A DNA stretch of 64,000 nt from UBA1672 sp963977495 (GCA_963977495.1 CAXBOT010000001.1:558001-622000), one strand, 5' to 3'; positions 25,153 through 34,754 are shown, counted from the first letter of the stretch. Numbers and translations are program-made. The notes: generated by a model from the letters alone, not told the origin.

Positions 25153-26379
25153 ATGCGCCGTGTAGTTATAACCGGAATGGGTATTGTCTCTTGTATTGGC
25201 AATGACGTGAATGACGTTTTGGCATCCCTCAAGGCAGGGAAGTCGGGCATTACTTTTTCACCCGAATATGCGGAATTGGGTTTTCGTTCTCAAGTGCATG
25301 GTAAACCTGATATCGTTCTTGCCGATCATATCGATAAGCGTTTGTTCCGCTTTATGGGCGATGCTGCGGCTTATACACATTTAGCAATGGAGCAAGCGGT
25401 TGCCGATTCCGGTTTGGAAGAACGCGACGTTGTGAATGAGCGCACAGGCATCATTGTAGGCTCTGGCGGGCCATCTACGCGCGCGCAAGTGCTCGCGGCT
25501 GATGTGACACGCGAAAAGAGCCCGAAGCGCGTAGGGCCGTTTGCTGTGCCAAAGGCGATGTGTTCAACAACCTCTGCAACAGCGGCAACAAATTTTAAAA
25601 TCAAGGGCGTGAATTATTCTATTTCTTCGGCCTGTTCCACATCATCCCATTGTATTGGTAGCGCGGCTGAACAAATTCAGTGGGGCAAACAAGATGTTAT
25701 GTTTGCTGGTGGCGCGGAGGAACTCGATTGGACGCTTTCCGTTCTCTTTGACGCTATGGGCGCGATGTCTTCCAATTATAATGACACACCTGAAAAGGCA
25801 GCGCGCGCTTATGATAAAGACCGTGACGGTTTTGTGATTAGCGGCGGCGGCGGTATTGTTGTTCTCGAAGAATTGGAACATGCGAAGGCGCGCGGCGCAA
25901 AAATTTACGCAGAAGTCACGGGCTATGGCGCAACATCAGATGGTGCGGATATGGTCGCGCCAAGTGGTGAAGGCGCTGTGCGTTGTATGCAGCAGGCTTT
26001 AGCCACTGTGAAAACACCTGTGACCTATATCAATACACACGGTACATCAACGCCCGTTGGCGATGTAACAGAGCTGAACGCTATTCGTGAAGTTTTCGGC
26101 GGTATGGATCAAGATATCCCCCATATCAGTGCAACCAAGTCCATGACAGGGCATTCGTTGGGGGCAACTGGTGTGCAAGAGGCTATTTACAGCCTTCTGA
26201 TGATGCAAAATAACTTTGTCGCGCCAAGTATCAATGTTGAAAATATAGATGAGGGTGCAAACGGAATGCCGATTGCACGCGAACGTATTGATAATGTGAC
26301 GCATGAAACTGTGATTTCCAATTCCTTTGGTTTTGGCGGCACGAACTGCACATTGGCGATGAGCAAGTATAGAGATTAA
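25153..26379 (+). CDS. fabB: 3-oxoacyl-ACP synthase I (KAS I)
   Basis: A 408-residue condensing enzyme that elongates the cis-3-decenoyl-ACP made by FabA. The triad is visible: Cys161 in SISSACSTSSHC, His in NTHGTSTPVGD and His in KSMTGHSLGATG. The C-terminal NSFGFGGTNC is typical. An AGAGGAATAGG ribosome binding site lies before the ATG. It directly follows fabA (43 bp). Confidence 0.97.
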   Translation: MRRVVITGMGIVSCIGNDVNDVLASLKAGKSGITFSPEYAELGFRSQVHGKPDIVLADHIDKRLFRFMGDAAAYTHLAMEQAVADSGLEERDVVNERTGIIVGSGGPSTRAQVLAADVTREKSPKRVGPFAVPKAMCSTTSATAATNFKIKGVNYSISSACSTSSHCIGSAAEQIQWGKQDVMFAGGAEELDWTLSVLFDAMGAMSSNYNDTPEKAARAYDKDRDGFVISGGGGIVVLEELEHAKARGAKIYAEVTGYGATSDGADMVAPSGEGAVRCMQQALATVKTPVTYINTHGTSTPVGDVTELNAIREVFGGMDQDIPHISATKSMTGHSLGATGVQEAIYSLLMMQNNFVAPSINVENIDEGANGMPIARERIDNVTHETVISNSFGFGGTNCTLAMSKYRD

Positions 26380-26385
26380 ACCACT

Positions 26386-26721
26386 ATGACCATTCGTTTT
26401 GAGGATTTTTTGAATGTCGATATCCGCGTGGGTACGGTTATTGATGTGCAGGACTTTCCCGAAGCCAGAAAACCCGCTTACAAACTGATTATTGATTTTG
26501 GTGATGAAATCGGCACGAAAAAATCGTCTGCTCAAATCACGAAAAATTACACCAAAGATGATTTGATGAACAAGCAAGTGATGGCTGTCATAAATTTTGC
26601 GCCGCGCCAGATTGGCCCGTTCATGTCAGAAGTTCTGACGTTGGGCGTTCCCGACGATAACGGTGAAGTTGTTTTAATAGAACCAAGTCTGTCCGTTTCA
26701 AACGGCGGACGCTTATACTAA
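26386..26721 (+). CDS. tRNA-binding (EMAP/OB-fold) domain protein, CsaA-like
   Basis: A 111-residue single-domain protein. IRVGTVIDVQDFPEARKPAY and the later block containing VINFAPRQIGPFMSEVL match the small OB-fold proteins CsaA/YgjH, which resemble the tRNA-binding domain of methionyl-tRNA synthetase. CsaA is described as an export chaperone in Bacillus; its role in alphaproteobacteria is not firmly known. It sits 6 bp after fabB and 37 bp before fabI, within the lipid operon. Confidence 0.88.
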   Translation: MTIRFEDFLNVDIRVGTVIDVQDFPEARKPAYKLIIDFGDEIGTKKSSAQITKNYTKDDLMNKQVMAVINFAPRQIGPFMSEVLTLGVPDDNGEVVLIEPSLSVSNGGRLY

Positions 26722-26758
26722 ATAAAACTGAATAATAGTTGAACAAGGAAAACAAAAT

Positions 26759-27559
26759 ATGAACGGTCTGATGCAAGGTAAAAAAGGTCTCGTAATGGGT
26801 GTTGCCAACGAACGTTCAATCGCTTGGGGGATGGCTAAGGCCTTGCACGAAGCAGGCGCAGAAATGGCCTTCACATATCAGGGGGATGCCTTTGGTAAAC
26901 GTGTGAAGCCCTTAACGGAAAGCATCGGCGCAGATATCTTGATTGATTGTGATGTTTCAAAGGAAAAAGACCTCGACCTTGTTTTTGATACTTTGAAAGA
27001 GAAATGGGGCTCGATTGATTTTATCATCCATGCAATTGCTTATTCTGATAAAGAAGAGTTACAAGGCCGCTACGTTGATACGACGCTCGATAACTTCCTA
27101 AAAACCATGCATATTTCCTGTTATTCTTTTACGTCCATCATGCGGCGCGCCAAAGATTTAATGAATGAGGGTGGCTCGGCGGTTACTTTGAGCTATTACG
27201 GCGCGCAGAAAGTTATGCCCAATTACAATGTTATGGGTATCGCCAAGGCAGGCTTAGAGGCATCTGTACGCTACCTTGCGGCAGATCTTGGCCCACAAGG
27301 CATTCGGGTGAACGCGATCTCCGCGGGGCCAATGCGTACGCTTGCCGGCGCAGTTATCGGCGGGGCGCGTAAAACCTTCAAATATAATGTACTGACAGCG
27401 CCCTTGCGTCGTTCTGTAGAGCTTGAAGAGCTTGGTGGAACGGGTCTGTATTTGTTGTCTGATCTATCAGGTGCAGTGACAGGCGAAATCCATTATGTGG
27501 ATTGCGGTTTCAATGCCGTTGGTATGCCGGCACATGATTGCTTCAAAGAATTGGTTTGA
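26759..27559 (+). CDS. fabI: Enoyl-ACP reductase (NADH)
   Basis: A 266-residue short-chain reductase that performs the last step of fatty acid elongation. The Y-x6-K active site is Tyr156 and Lys163 (NYNVMGIAKAG), with a second Tyr nearby at 146-147. The cofactor region GVANERSIAWGMAKAL is as in FabI. It is the target of triclosan in other species. AAGGAAAA precedes the ATG. It ends the fab cluster and converges on a minus-strand gene. Confidence 0.96.
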   Translation: MNGLMQGKKGLVMGVANERSIAWGMAKALHEAGAEMAFTYQGDAFGKRVKPLTESIGADILIDCDVSKEKDLDLVFDTLKEKWGSIDFIIHAIAYSDKEELQGRYVDTTLDNFLKTMHISCYSFTSIMRRAKDLMNEGGSAVTLSYYGAQKVMPNYNVMGIAKAGLEASVRYLAADLGPQGIRVNAISAGPMRTLAGAVIGGARKTFKYNVLTAPLRRSVELEELGGTGLYLLSDLSGAVTGEIHYVDCGFNAVGMPAHDCFKELV

Positions 27560-27574
27560 TTATACCGTTATCGT

Positions 27575-28015
27575 TTAGGGCGCAGGGTCATCGCTCTCGA
27601 TAATAAGGCTCCCATCGGGATGCGTCGCAAGATGCGGTGTATTGTTTCTGATATCTTCCATCAATTCATCGAGTGCGTAATTGATATGCCCGAAAACTTC
27701 GCGGCGAAGCTCAGGCGTTTTCTTTTCTTCTGTCATAAGCAAAATGACTTCGAATAAAGCATCAGCGTATTCCGGATTTTCTTCTGCGCCAAAAACAACG
27801 CTACGAAAATCTTCCGCAGTCGGTTGCTTATCCGTATTGATACGCTTTGCAATTTTTGTGCGATCCGCAGGCTCTATCTCATCAAACAATTCCCTTAAGA
27901 CTTCTACGGCGACTTCAGGGTCAAAATCACGTTTGGAAATAACGTGCTCAAGACAATCTTTTGCGCGACTTCTTTGATTGGGTAGGGGGCTGTTTGCATC
28001 AGGAAAGCTATACAT
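27575..28015 (-). CDS. Hypothetical acidic protein
   Basis: A 146-residue soluble, helical, acidic protein with no recognised domain. It contains DFDPEVAVEVLRELFDEIEP and later EVFGHINYALDELMEDIRN. I chose ATG 28015 (MYSFPDAN) because the longer frame begins with TTG at 28069 and has no ribosome binding site. It is 72 bp downstream of the phosphodiesterase gene on the same strand. No cysteines and no signal peptide. Function unknown. Confidence 0.7.
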   Translation of the reverse strand: MYSFPDANSPLPNQRSRAKDCLEHVISKRDFDPEVAVEVLRELFDEIEPADRTKIAKRINTDKQPTAEDFRSVVFGAEENPEYADALFEVILLMTEEKKTPELRREVFGHINYALDELMEDIRNNTPHLATHPDGSLIIESDDPAP

Positions 28016-28087
28016 ATTTTTCTCTTTATAACGACCCTCAACGTTACGAAAATCTTTATGCCCTGTCAATAAAATTGATAATGCGTG

Positions 28088-28834
28088 TTAATGGACTGAG
28101 AAAATGCCATCTTGAAGAATATCGGGCGTATCACTAAAGAACCCATCCACACCCCAACTTTGTAAAATCTTCGCTTGATGCGAGTCGTTTACTGTATAGG
28201 CGAGGACAGGTTTTTCCAGATCCATAATTTGTGCGACTTGCTCGCGTGTAACAGTGCCGGCATTGACGTTCACACTAGACACATCAAGATAGCGAATTAA
28301 CTCTTCCCAATTCTCCGGCCATTCTTCGGGCAATAAAAGGCCGCGATGCCAATCCGTGGCAAGATCATGTGCAGTTTCTAAACTCACATGATGAAAGGAA
28401 GAAACCAGCAAGCGATCATGATCATCCCAAATGGTCGAGAGCATATCCAAGGCCACTTCGGCAGTTAACTTTTCACGACCGGGGCAGGCTTTAATTTCGA
28501 GATTAAGGCCAAGATCACGGTCAATAAGGACATCAATAACATTTTCGAGCGTGGGGATCTGCGCGCCAATAAAGCTTTCGCCGTACCAGCTACCGCAATC
28601 CAGCTCCTTAATGTCTTTATATAAGGTCTCGGCGACGAGGCCTGTACTGTTTGTTGTACGATCTAAAAGATCATCGTGGAAAATGATCGGGACTTCATCC
28701 TTGGTCAGTTTCACATCAAGCTCCACCCATTCAACGCCCATATCAGCCGCCGTGTGGATGCTTTCAAACGTGTTTTCAGGCGCGTAACCTGCTGCGCCGC
28801 GGTGACCAATGATGCGTGGAAGTTTTAAAGGCAT
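28088..28834 (-). CDS. ugpQ: Glycerophosphodiester phosphodiesterase
   Basis: A 248-residue cytoplasmic GDPD that splits glycerophosphodiesters into glycerol-3-phosphate and an alcohol. IIGHRGAAGYAPENTF, with its catalytic His, and EWVELDVKLTKD, then FHDDLLDRTTN, are the family's metal-binding and catalytic motifs. There is no signal peptide if it starts at ATG 28834, which puts GHRG near residue 10 as usual; a further upstream start is poorly supported. The gene name is by family resemblance; the transport genes of ugp are not present. Confidence 0.9.
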   Translation of the reverse strand: MPLKLPRIIGHRGAAGYAPENTFESIHTAADMGVEWVELDVKLTKDEVPIIFHDDLLDRTTNSTGLVAETLYKDIKELDCGSWYGESFIGAQIPTLENVIDVLIDRDLGLNLEIKACPGREKLTAEVALDMLSTIWDDHDRLLVSSFHHVSLETAHDLATDWHRGLLLPEEWPENWEELIRYLDVSSVNVNAGTVTREQVAQIMDLEKPVLAYTVNDSHQAKILQSWGVDGFFSDTPDILQDGIFSVH

Positions 28835-28927
28835 AGAATTAACATTATAGTTTGTGGAACGGAAACGTCTAAAGTCCGATATTTTGCGTAGAAACACCAG
28901 TATTTTATTGCGTTATTGTAATAAAAT

Positions 28928-29404
28928 TCAAGGGCTGGCTTGTGGTGGAGGTATTGATTCCAGCAAAGCGAGCTTTTCTATGGCGGGTGCATAACCTTGG
29001 CTGGCGGCATCTTTGTAATACTGGAATGCCTTGGTTTGATGCTCTTGCGTATCCCCGTAAATCATAAGAATATCAGCCAGAAAAACTTGGGATGGGGCGT
29101 AGCCGTCATCGGCCAGGTTTTGCATCATATCGCCACCTGCGCGCGTATAGATTGGATTAAAGATACCTTTTCCATAGACTTTACTGGCGATCGTAAATTT
29201 CCCGTCCGTGTCCTTTAAATAAGACAAAGCATAATAATGATAAACGTCGATTTGAAATAAAGTTGGGGCAATGCTTCTAAGGCTGATTTTGCGTTGCTTA
29301 ACAGACGTATAGAAATAAGCGGATACAGAAAAGAAACTAAAGCTGAAGAGCAATAGAACCCCGAGTAGTATCCTAAAGTTACGCCGTGCGCGTGAGATTG
29401 CCAT
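28928..29404 (-). CDS. Membrane-anchored Sel1-like repeat protein
   Basis: A 158-residue protein with a basic N-terminus and one hydrophobic segment (about 12-31), then a periplasm-facing domain. The C-terminal part (DDGYAPSQVFLADILM, then KAFQYYKDAASQGYAPAIEK) resembles one to two Sel1/TPR-type repeats with the A-x2-G-Y-A-P-A pattern. Function unknown; Sel1 proteins commonly act as scaffolds. It lies between the phosphodiesterase gene and pnp. Confidence 0.72.
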   Translation of the reverse strand: MAISRARRNFRILLGVLLLFSFSFFSVSAYFYTSVKQRKISLRSIAPTLFQIDVYHYYALSYLKDTDGKFTIASKVYGKGIFNPIYTRAGGDMMQNLADDGYAPSQVFLADILMIYGDTQEHQTKAFQYYKDAASQGYAPAIEKLALLESIPPPQASP

Positions 29405-29478
29405 TCTAATATATTACCATAACCACATTTATAAACCGTATCTTATACTGTAATTCGTTACAAATATGAAAATATACA

Positions 29479-29510
29479 CAAAAAAAGCCGGATTTTTTAC
29501 GATCCGACTT
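29479..29510 (-). terminator. Rho-independent terminator of pnp
   Basis: On the minus strand, AAGTCGGAT and ATCCGGCTT form a stem with a G-T wobble, followed by a T-run (29479-29486 on the plus strand as A). It lies about 30 bases past the pnp stop. Confidence 0.8.
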
Positions 29511-29540
29511 TGATTTAATTTTTAATGGAAGAGGCAGAAA

Positions 29541-31676
29541 TTAACCGTTGGCTTCTTTTTTCTCATCTTGCTCGATGATTTCACCAGTTTCTTGGTTTAC
29601 ACGCTTCATCGACAATTTCACTTTGCCGCGGTCATCAATACCGGTCAGAAGAACTTTAACCTGATCGCCTTCATTGATAACATCTGTTGTTTTTGCAACG
29701 CGATGATCAGCCAATTCAGAGATGTGAACCAAGCCGTCTTTCGCGCCCATAAAGTTAACAAACGCACCAAAATCAACACATTTAACAACCTTACCAGTGT
29801 AAACAATACCAACTTCCGGCTCGTCTGTGATGTCTTTGATCATTTTCAAAGCTTTTTCGATTGCTTCACTGTTTGTTGCTGCAACCTTGATCGTACCATC
29901 ATCTTCGATGTCGATTTTAGTTTCAGTCAATTCAATGATCTCACGAATAACCTTACCGCCTGTTCCGATGACTTCACGGATTTTATCAGTTGGGATTTGG
30001 ATTGAAACGATTTGAGGTGCGTTAGCATTCAATTCGCTTCTTCCTTCGGTCAACGCTTTGCTCATTTCAGCAAGAATGTGCAGACGACCTTCTTTTGCTT
30101 GCTCCAACGCCACTTCCATAATTTCTTTGGTAATGGATGTGATTTTGATGTCCATCTGAAGGGCAGTGATACCGTTTTCAGTTCCGGCCACTTTAAAGTC
30201 CATATCACCAAGGTGGTCTTCATCACCAAGAATGTCAGAAAGAACGGCAAAGTCTTCACCTTCTTTAATCAAGCCCATCGCAATACCCGCAACCGGACGC
30301 TTCAACGGTACGCCGGCATCCATAAGTGCTAATGATGTACCACAAACTGTTGCCATAGATGATGAACCGTTAGACTCAGTGATCTCTGAAACAGAGCGCA
30401 TTGTGTAAGGGAAGTCTTCTGCAGCAGGCAAAAGCGGATGGATAGCGCGCCATGCGAGTTTACCATGTCCGATTTCACGACGACCCGGAGGGCCCATACG
30501 ACCAGCTTCACCAACAGAATAAGGTGGGAAGTTGTAATGTAGCAAGAAGCGCTCTCTGGTTTCACCTTCGAGGCGATCCATGATTTGCTCATCTTGACCA
30601 GTCCCCAATGTTGCAACAACAAGAGCCTGCGTTTCACCGCGTGTAAACAAACATGAACCATGTGTACGTGGCAAAATACCAACTTCGGAAACAATCGGGC
30701 GTACAGTTTTTGTATCACGTTCGTCGATACGCTTACCTGTTTTCAAGATTGATCCACGCACGACATCAGCTTCCAAAGATTTGAATTTTGATGTGACGAT
30801 TGAACTATCAATGCCGTTATCTTCGTTAACGAAAACTTCGATAGCAGCAGCGCGCACCGCGCCAACGGCGTCCTGACGCTCTAATTTGTCTGTGATGCCG
30901 TACGCTTTTTCAACATCTGCAGCAAACTTTGTTTTAAGGTCTGCAGCCATTTTTGTAATAGCTTCGGGTGTTTCAACGATATCCCACATATCCTTTGCAC
31001 ACATTTCCGCAAGCTCGATAATGCCGTCAATAACGGATTGATATGCTTCGTGACCTGCACTAACCGCGCCAAGCATGATTTCTTCTGAAAGCTCGGAAGC
31101 TTCTGATTCAACCATCAAAACACCATCCTGCGTTCCCGCAACAATAAGGTTAAGATCCATTTCTTCAATTTCATACATTGGTGGGTTAATAACATATGCG
31201 CCATCTTTATAAGATACGCGCGCGCCGCCAATCGGCCCCATGAATGGGATGCCTGAAATTGTCAGAGCAGCCGATGCGCCAACCATTGCAATCATATCAG
31301 GATCGTTTTCAAGATCGTGCGATACAACCGTACACACAACCTGAACTTCGTTTAAGAAGCCTTTAGGGAAGAGTGGGCGGATCGGACGGTCAATGAGACG
31401 ACTTGTTAGTGTTTCTTTTTCGCTTGGACGTGCTTCACGTTTAAAAAAGCCGCCTGGTATCTTACCGGCGGAGTATGTTTTTTCTTGGTAATGAACGGAT
31501 AGTGGGAAAAAGTCCTGACCATCACGAATTGATTTTGAACCGGTTACGGCACACAGAACACTTGTTTCACCAACGGTTGCCAAAACGGCACCATCAGCTT
31601 GTCTTGCGATTTTACCAGTTTCCAGCGTTAGCGTTTTACCGGCGAAATCTATTTCTTTTTTGTATATTTTAAACAT
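29541..31676 (-). CDS. pnp: Polyribonucleotide nucleotidyltransferase (PNPase)
   Basis: A 711-residue PNPase, the phosphorolytic 3'-5' exoribonuclease. Two RNase PH domains are visible: the first holds KIPGGFFKREARPSEKETL, the second FPPYSVGEAGRMGPPGRREIG. A KH domain follows (IREVIGTGGKVIREI), then an S1 domain (FGAFVNFMGAKDGLVHISEL). AAGGAAACAAAG precedes ATG 31676; a longer frame from 31724 is not needed. The leader can fold as a TTC/GAA hairpin around GCATATGC, which may be the RNase III-type autoregulation site known for E. coli pnp (inference). gpmI, not rpsO, is its upstream neighbour. Confidence 0.97.
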   Translation of the reverse strand: MFKIYKKEIDFAGKTLTLETGKIARQADGAVLATVGETSVLCAVTGSKSIRDGQDFFPLSVHYQEKTYSAGKIPGGFFKREARPSEKETLTSRLIDRPIRPLFPKGFLNEVQVVCTVVSHDLENDPDMIAMVGASAALTISGIPFMGPIGGARVSYKDGAYVINPPMYEIEEMDLNLIVAGTQDGVLMVESEASELSEEIMLGAVSAGHEAYQSVIDGIIELAEMCAKDMWDIVETPEAITKMAADLKTKFAADVEKAYGITDKLERQDAVGAVRAAAIEVFVNEDNGIDSSIVTSKFKSLEADVVRGSILKTGKRIDERDTKTVRPIVSEVGILPRTHGSCLFTRGETQALVVATLGTGQDEQIMDRLEGETRERFLLHYNFPPYSVGEAGRMGPPGRREIGHGKLAWRAIHPLLPAAEDFPYTMRSVSEITESNGSSSMATVCGTSLALMDAGVPLKRPVAGIAMGLIKEGEDFAVLSDILGDEDHLGDMDFKVAGTENGITALQMDIKITSITKEIMEVALEQAKEGRLHILAEMSKALTEGRSELNANAPQIVSIQIPTDKIREVIGTGGKVIREIIELTETKIDIEDDGTIKVAATNSEAIEKALKMIKDITDEPEVGIVYTGKVVKCVDFGAFVNFMGAKDGLVHISELADHRVAKTTDVINEGDQVKVLLTGIDDRGKVKLSMKRVNQETGEIIEQDEKKEANG

Positions 31677-31888
31677 CTTTGTTTCCTTAGTTATATTCAA
31701 GATAATCCTCTTCCGCATATGCAAAAGAAGATCGAATTATGTTCGAAGCTTTATTTGGGAAGGTCTTCGGTGGACGGTTAAAAACAGTCATTAAATCTGC
31801 CCTTAATAGTCAACCGTAAAGCCAAGCCAAATTACGGCTATGCAAACGTGTATAGACATGCCATTATCCGCCACAAAAGTCAAAGGTT

Positions 31889-31902
31889 TGTTTATATAAA
31901 CA
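31889..31902. promoter_or_regulatory. Perfect 14-bp palindrome upstream of gpmI
   Basis: TGTTTATATAAACA is a perfect palindrome, ending 20 bases before the gpmI ATG. It could be an operator, or its central TATATA could serve as the -10 box. No matching site is evident near other genes in this window. Confidence 0.4.
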
Positions 31903-31922
31903 TCAAAAGCTAGAGTTTCAAA

Positions 31923-33464
31923 ATGTCTGAATTTACCCCTAAAAAAAGACCCGTTGTTTTATGTATTCTGGATGGTTGGGGCATTGGCGATGGTGGAAAG
32001 TTTGATGCCATCGCAACTGCGAATACCCCTTGTTACGATTCCATGATGAAGGAATACCCAAACACGACCTTAACCACCTTTGGTGGACAAGTCGGTTTGC
32101 CCGATGGTCAAATGGGCAATTCAGAAGTCGGTCACATGAATATTGGGGCAGGGCGCGTTGTTATGCAGTTCCTACCGCGCATTACCAAGGCATTTGAAAA
32201 TGGCGATGTGAAGGATTTTGAAGATATTGAAATTCTAATCTCGAATTTAAAAAAATCAGGTAAAGCTTGCCACATTATGGGGCTGTTATCTGATGGTGGT
32301 GTTCATGCACACATAAATCATATTCTTGAGCTTACTAAAATTATCAGTGGGGCAGGCGTTCCAACGCATATTCATGCTTTTTCGGATGGGCGCGATTGCG
32401 CACCGCATAGCGGCAAAGGTTTTGTTTATGAAGTAGAAAAAGAAATCAGAAATTTATATGGCGTACGGCTTTCAACAGTATGTGGTCGCTATTTCGCCAT
32501 GGATCGTGATAACCGTTGGGATCGTGTAAAGCGCGCCTATGATGCGATTGTTTATGCGGAAGGAGAAAAAGAAGACTCTGCCGTTGAATATATGCAAAGC
32601 AAGTACGAGGAGGGGATCACCGATGAATTTATCGAGCCGTTCGTCTCAAGTAGCTATGAGGGCATAGAAGAAGGTGATGCAATTATTTTTGCAAATTTCC
32701 GCAATGATCGCGCCCGTCAGATTTTACAGTCTATGATCCTTGATGATTTTGATGGGTTTGAGCGCAAAGGTGGAGCGCCGAAACTATCACAAGCGCTTGG
32801 TATGGTTGAATATTCTGATGAATTGAATGAATATATGGATACCTTGTTTCTGCCAAAGAAACACAGCAATATTTTGGGCGAAGTTGTGGCTGCACATGGG
32901 CTAAAACAAATGCGCATGGCGGAGACTGAAAAATATCCGCATGTTACGTTTTTCTTTAATTGCGGACGCGAAGAACCGTATGAAGGTGAAGAGCGTATCA
33001 TGGTCGATTCACCAAAGGTCGCGACATATGATTTACAGCCTGAAATGTCTGCACCGGAATTATCAGAAAAGCTTTTTAAAGTGATTGAAGACAATAAACA
33101 TGATGTTGTGATTATTAATTTTGCAAATACGGACATGGTTGGCCATACAGGCTCAGTCGCTGCCGCATGTAAGGCCGCTGAGGCGGTTGATGGCATATTA
33201 TGCAAGCTGGAGAACCTTGTTCATGAAAAGAACGGCATTCTTTTGGTTACTGCAGACCACGGTAATGCAGATCAGATGTATGACCCCATAACCAAAGGAC
33301 CGCATACAGCGCATACGCTTAACCCTGTGCCTTTCATCGTGATCGGAGCAGACGCTCGCACGGTCTTGAAAAAAGGGAAGTTGGCCGATATTGCACCCAC
33401 AATCCTTCACTTTCTGGGAATCGCAAAACCAAGCGAGATGGACGGCGAAATCTTAATCAAATAA
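31923..33464 (+). CDS. gpmI: 2,3-bisphosphoglycerate-independent phosphoglycerate mutase
   Basis: A 513-residue metalloenzyme that interconverts 3- and 2-phosphoglycerate in glycolysis/gluconeogenesis. The metal-binding LDGWGIGDG opening and phosphoserine Ser67 in GQMGNSEVGH are present. FSDGRDCAPHSG and the C-terminal VTADHGNADQM with metal-binding Asp and His complete the signature. It stands alone between two minus-strand genes and ends in a shared terminator. It separates pnp from rpsO, which are usually adjacent. Confidence 0.97.
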   Translation: MSEFTPKKRPVVLCILDGWGIGDGGKFDAIATANTPCYDSMMKEYPNTTLTTFGGQVGLPDGQMGNSEVGHMNIGAGRVVMQFLPRITKAFENGDVKDFEDIEILISNLKKSGKACHIMGLLSDGGVHAHINHILELTKIISGAGVPTHIHAFSDGRDCAPHSGKGFVYEVEKEIRNLYGVRLSTVCGRYFAMDRDNRWDRVKRAYDAIVYAEGEKEDSAVEYMQSKYEEGITDEFIEPFVSSSYEGIEEGDAIIFANFRNDRARQILQSMILDDFDGFERKGGAPKLSQALGMVEYSDELNEYMDTLFLPKKHSNILGEVVAAHGLKQMRMAETEKYPHVTFFFNCGREEPYEGEERIMVDSPKVATYDLQPEMSAPELSEKLFKVIEDNKHDVVIINFANTDMVGHTGSVAAACKAAEAVDGILCKLENLVHEKNGILLVTADHGNADQMYDPITKGPHTAHTLNPVPFIVIGADARTVLKKGKLADIAPTILHFLGIAKPSEMDGEILIK

Positions 33465-33492
33465 AAAAGCCACCTCATCGGGCGGCTTTTAT
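33463..33492. terminator. Bidirectional terminator between gpmI and rpsO
   Basis: AAAAGCC (33465-33471) and GGCTTTT (33484-33490) form a stem flanked by an A-run on the left and a T-run on the right. It can stop gpmI from the left and rpsO from the right. Confidence 0.82.
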
Positions 33493-33517
33493 TAAATTCA
33501 TTTTATAACTTTGTCTA

Positions 33518-33787
33518 TTAACGACGGATACCAAGAGATTTAATCAATTTCTGGTAACGGTCTTCGTCATTGCGCTTTAGATAATCCAAAAGCTTACGAC
33601 GCTTAGCAACCATGGCCAACAGACCGCGGCGGCTGTGGAAATCTTTTTTGTGAACACGCATGTGCTGTGACAATTCTTCAATACGATTTGTCAGGATAGC
33701 AACCTGAACTTCCGGTGAACCAGTATCTTCTTTTTTCGTTGCGTATTCTTTAATAACTTCTGCTTTTTTTTCTGCTGTAATCGACAT
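33518..33787 (-). CDS. rpsO: 30S ribosomal protein S15
   Basis: An 89-residue S15 of standard length. GSPEVQVAILTNRIEELSQH, then the DFHSRRGLLAMVAKRRKLL motif, are unmistakable. ATG 33787 has AAGGAAAAAAAT upstream; the longer frame to 33850 runs into truB. It follows truB by 25 bp as in most bacteria. Downstream pnp is separated by gpmI on the other strand. Confidence 0.98.
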   Translation of the reverse strand: MSITAEKKAEVIKEYATKKEDTGSPEVQVAILTNRIEELSQHMRVHKKDFHSRRGLLAMVAKRRKLLDYLKRNDEDRYQKLIKSLGIRR

Positions 33788-33812
33788 ATTTTTTTCCTTA
33801 TCAATATCTTTT

Positions 33813-34751
33813 TTAAACGTTAAAAACACGAACCGGTTTAATCTCCGCACGCACCTGATCGACTAAAGCGACCGGAGCATCTTGAAAAAAAACCATCGCC
33901 ATTTGGATTTCTTTTGTTCCTAAACCAACTTTTTGCAAACGCTCAAAGTCAGGACGAGAGACAAAACCAAGTGACTGTCCGTTGCGAATTTTTGTTGTTT
34001 CTTCCTGTGTCAACGCGAGAGCCGGGATATCGTCCAGCACTATTTGCAAAGGCAACAAAGCTTCACTTCGGGCGGAAACGTAGTCTAAATCCTCCAGCTT
34101 GTCCAGAGAAATCGAGTTTTGGGCGGTAAAACAGCCAACTTGCTCACGGCGCAGCGCGCTGATGTAGCCCTTCGTTCCCAAAAGATTACCCATATCACGT
34201 GCAAGCGAGCGAACATAAGTACCTTTGCCGCAGATCATTTCGAAATCCGCTTCGTCTTCGCGGGCTTCTTTTAAATGAAATTCTTCAATATAAACAATGC
34301 GTGATTTCAGATCAGGAATTTTACCATCACGCGCAAGATCATAGGCCCGTTGCCCATTTATTTTAATAGCCGAAAATCGCGGCGGTGTTTGCTCTATCTC
34401 TCCGGTGAATTGCGGTAAGATGCTTTCTATATCGCTGCGGACGGGGCGGTTCTCAGATGTGCCGATGATCTCGCCCTCCGCATCATCAGTGTCGCGTTGC
34501 TCCCCCCAAGTGACCGTAAAGGAATAGGTTTTCAAATCATCTTGAACAAAGGGAATAGTTTTTGTGGCTTCGCCTAAAGCAATGGGGAGAACGCCTGTCG
34601 CAAGCGGGTCGAGCGTGCCTGCGTGGCCTATTTTCTGCCCGTTCAAGAAACGCCTGACTTTGCCGATGGCTTGCGTGGAGGTCATACCATAAGGCTTATC
34701 AAGGTTTACCCATCCTGAAACCGGATCACCTTTTTTCTTACGTTGTGCCAT
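33813..34751 (-). CDS. truB: tRNA pseudouridine-55 synthase
   Basis: A 312-residue TruB that makes the universal pseudouridine 55 in the T-arm of tRNA. The catalytic Asp48 is in KIGHAGTLDPLATG. KPYGMTSTQAIGK and CGKGTYVRSLARDMG are also present. The C-terminal extension includes the small domain ending VRAEIKPVRVFNV. It starts 3 bp after rbfA in a compact operon. Confidence 0.97.
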   Translation of the reverse strand: MAQRKKKGDPVSGWVNLDKPYGMTSTQAIGKVRRFLNGQKIGHAGTLDPLATGVLPIALGEATKTIPFVQDDLKTYSFTVTWGEQRDTDDAEGEIIGTSENRPVRSDIESILPQFTGEIEQTPPRFSAIKINGQRAYDLARDGKIPDLKSRIVYIEEFHLKEAREDEADFEMICGKGTYVRSLARDMGNLLGTKGYISALRREQVGCFTAQNSISLDKLEDLDYVSARSEALLPLQIVLDDIPALALTQEETTKIRNGQSLGFVSRPDFERLQKVGLGTKEIQMAMVFFQDAPVALVDQVRAEIKPVRVFNV

Positions 34752-34754
34752 AAT

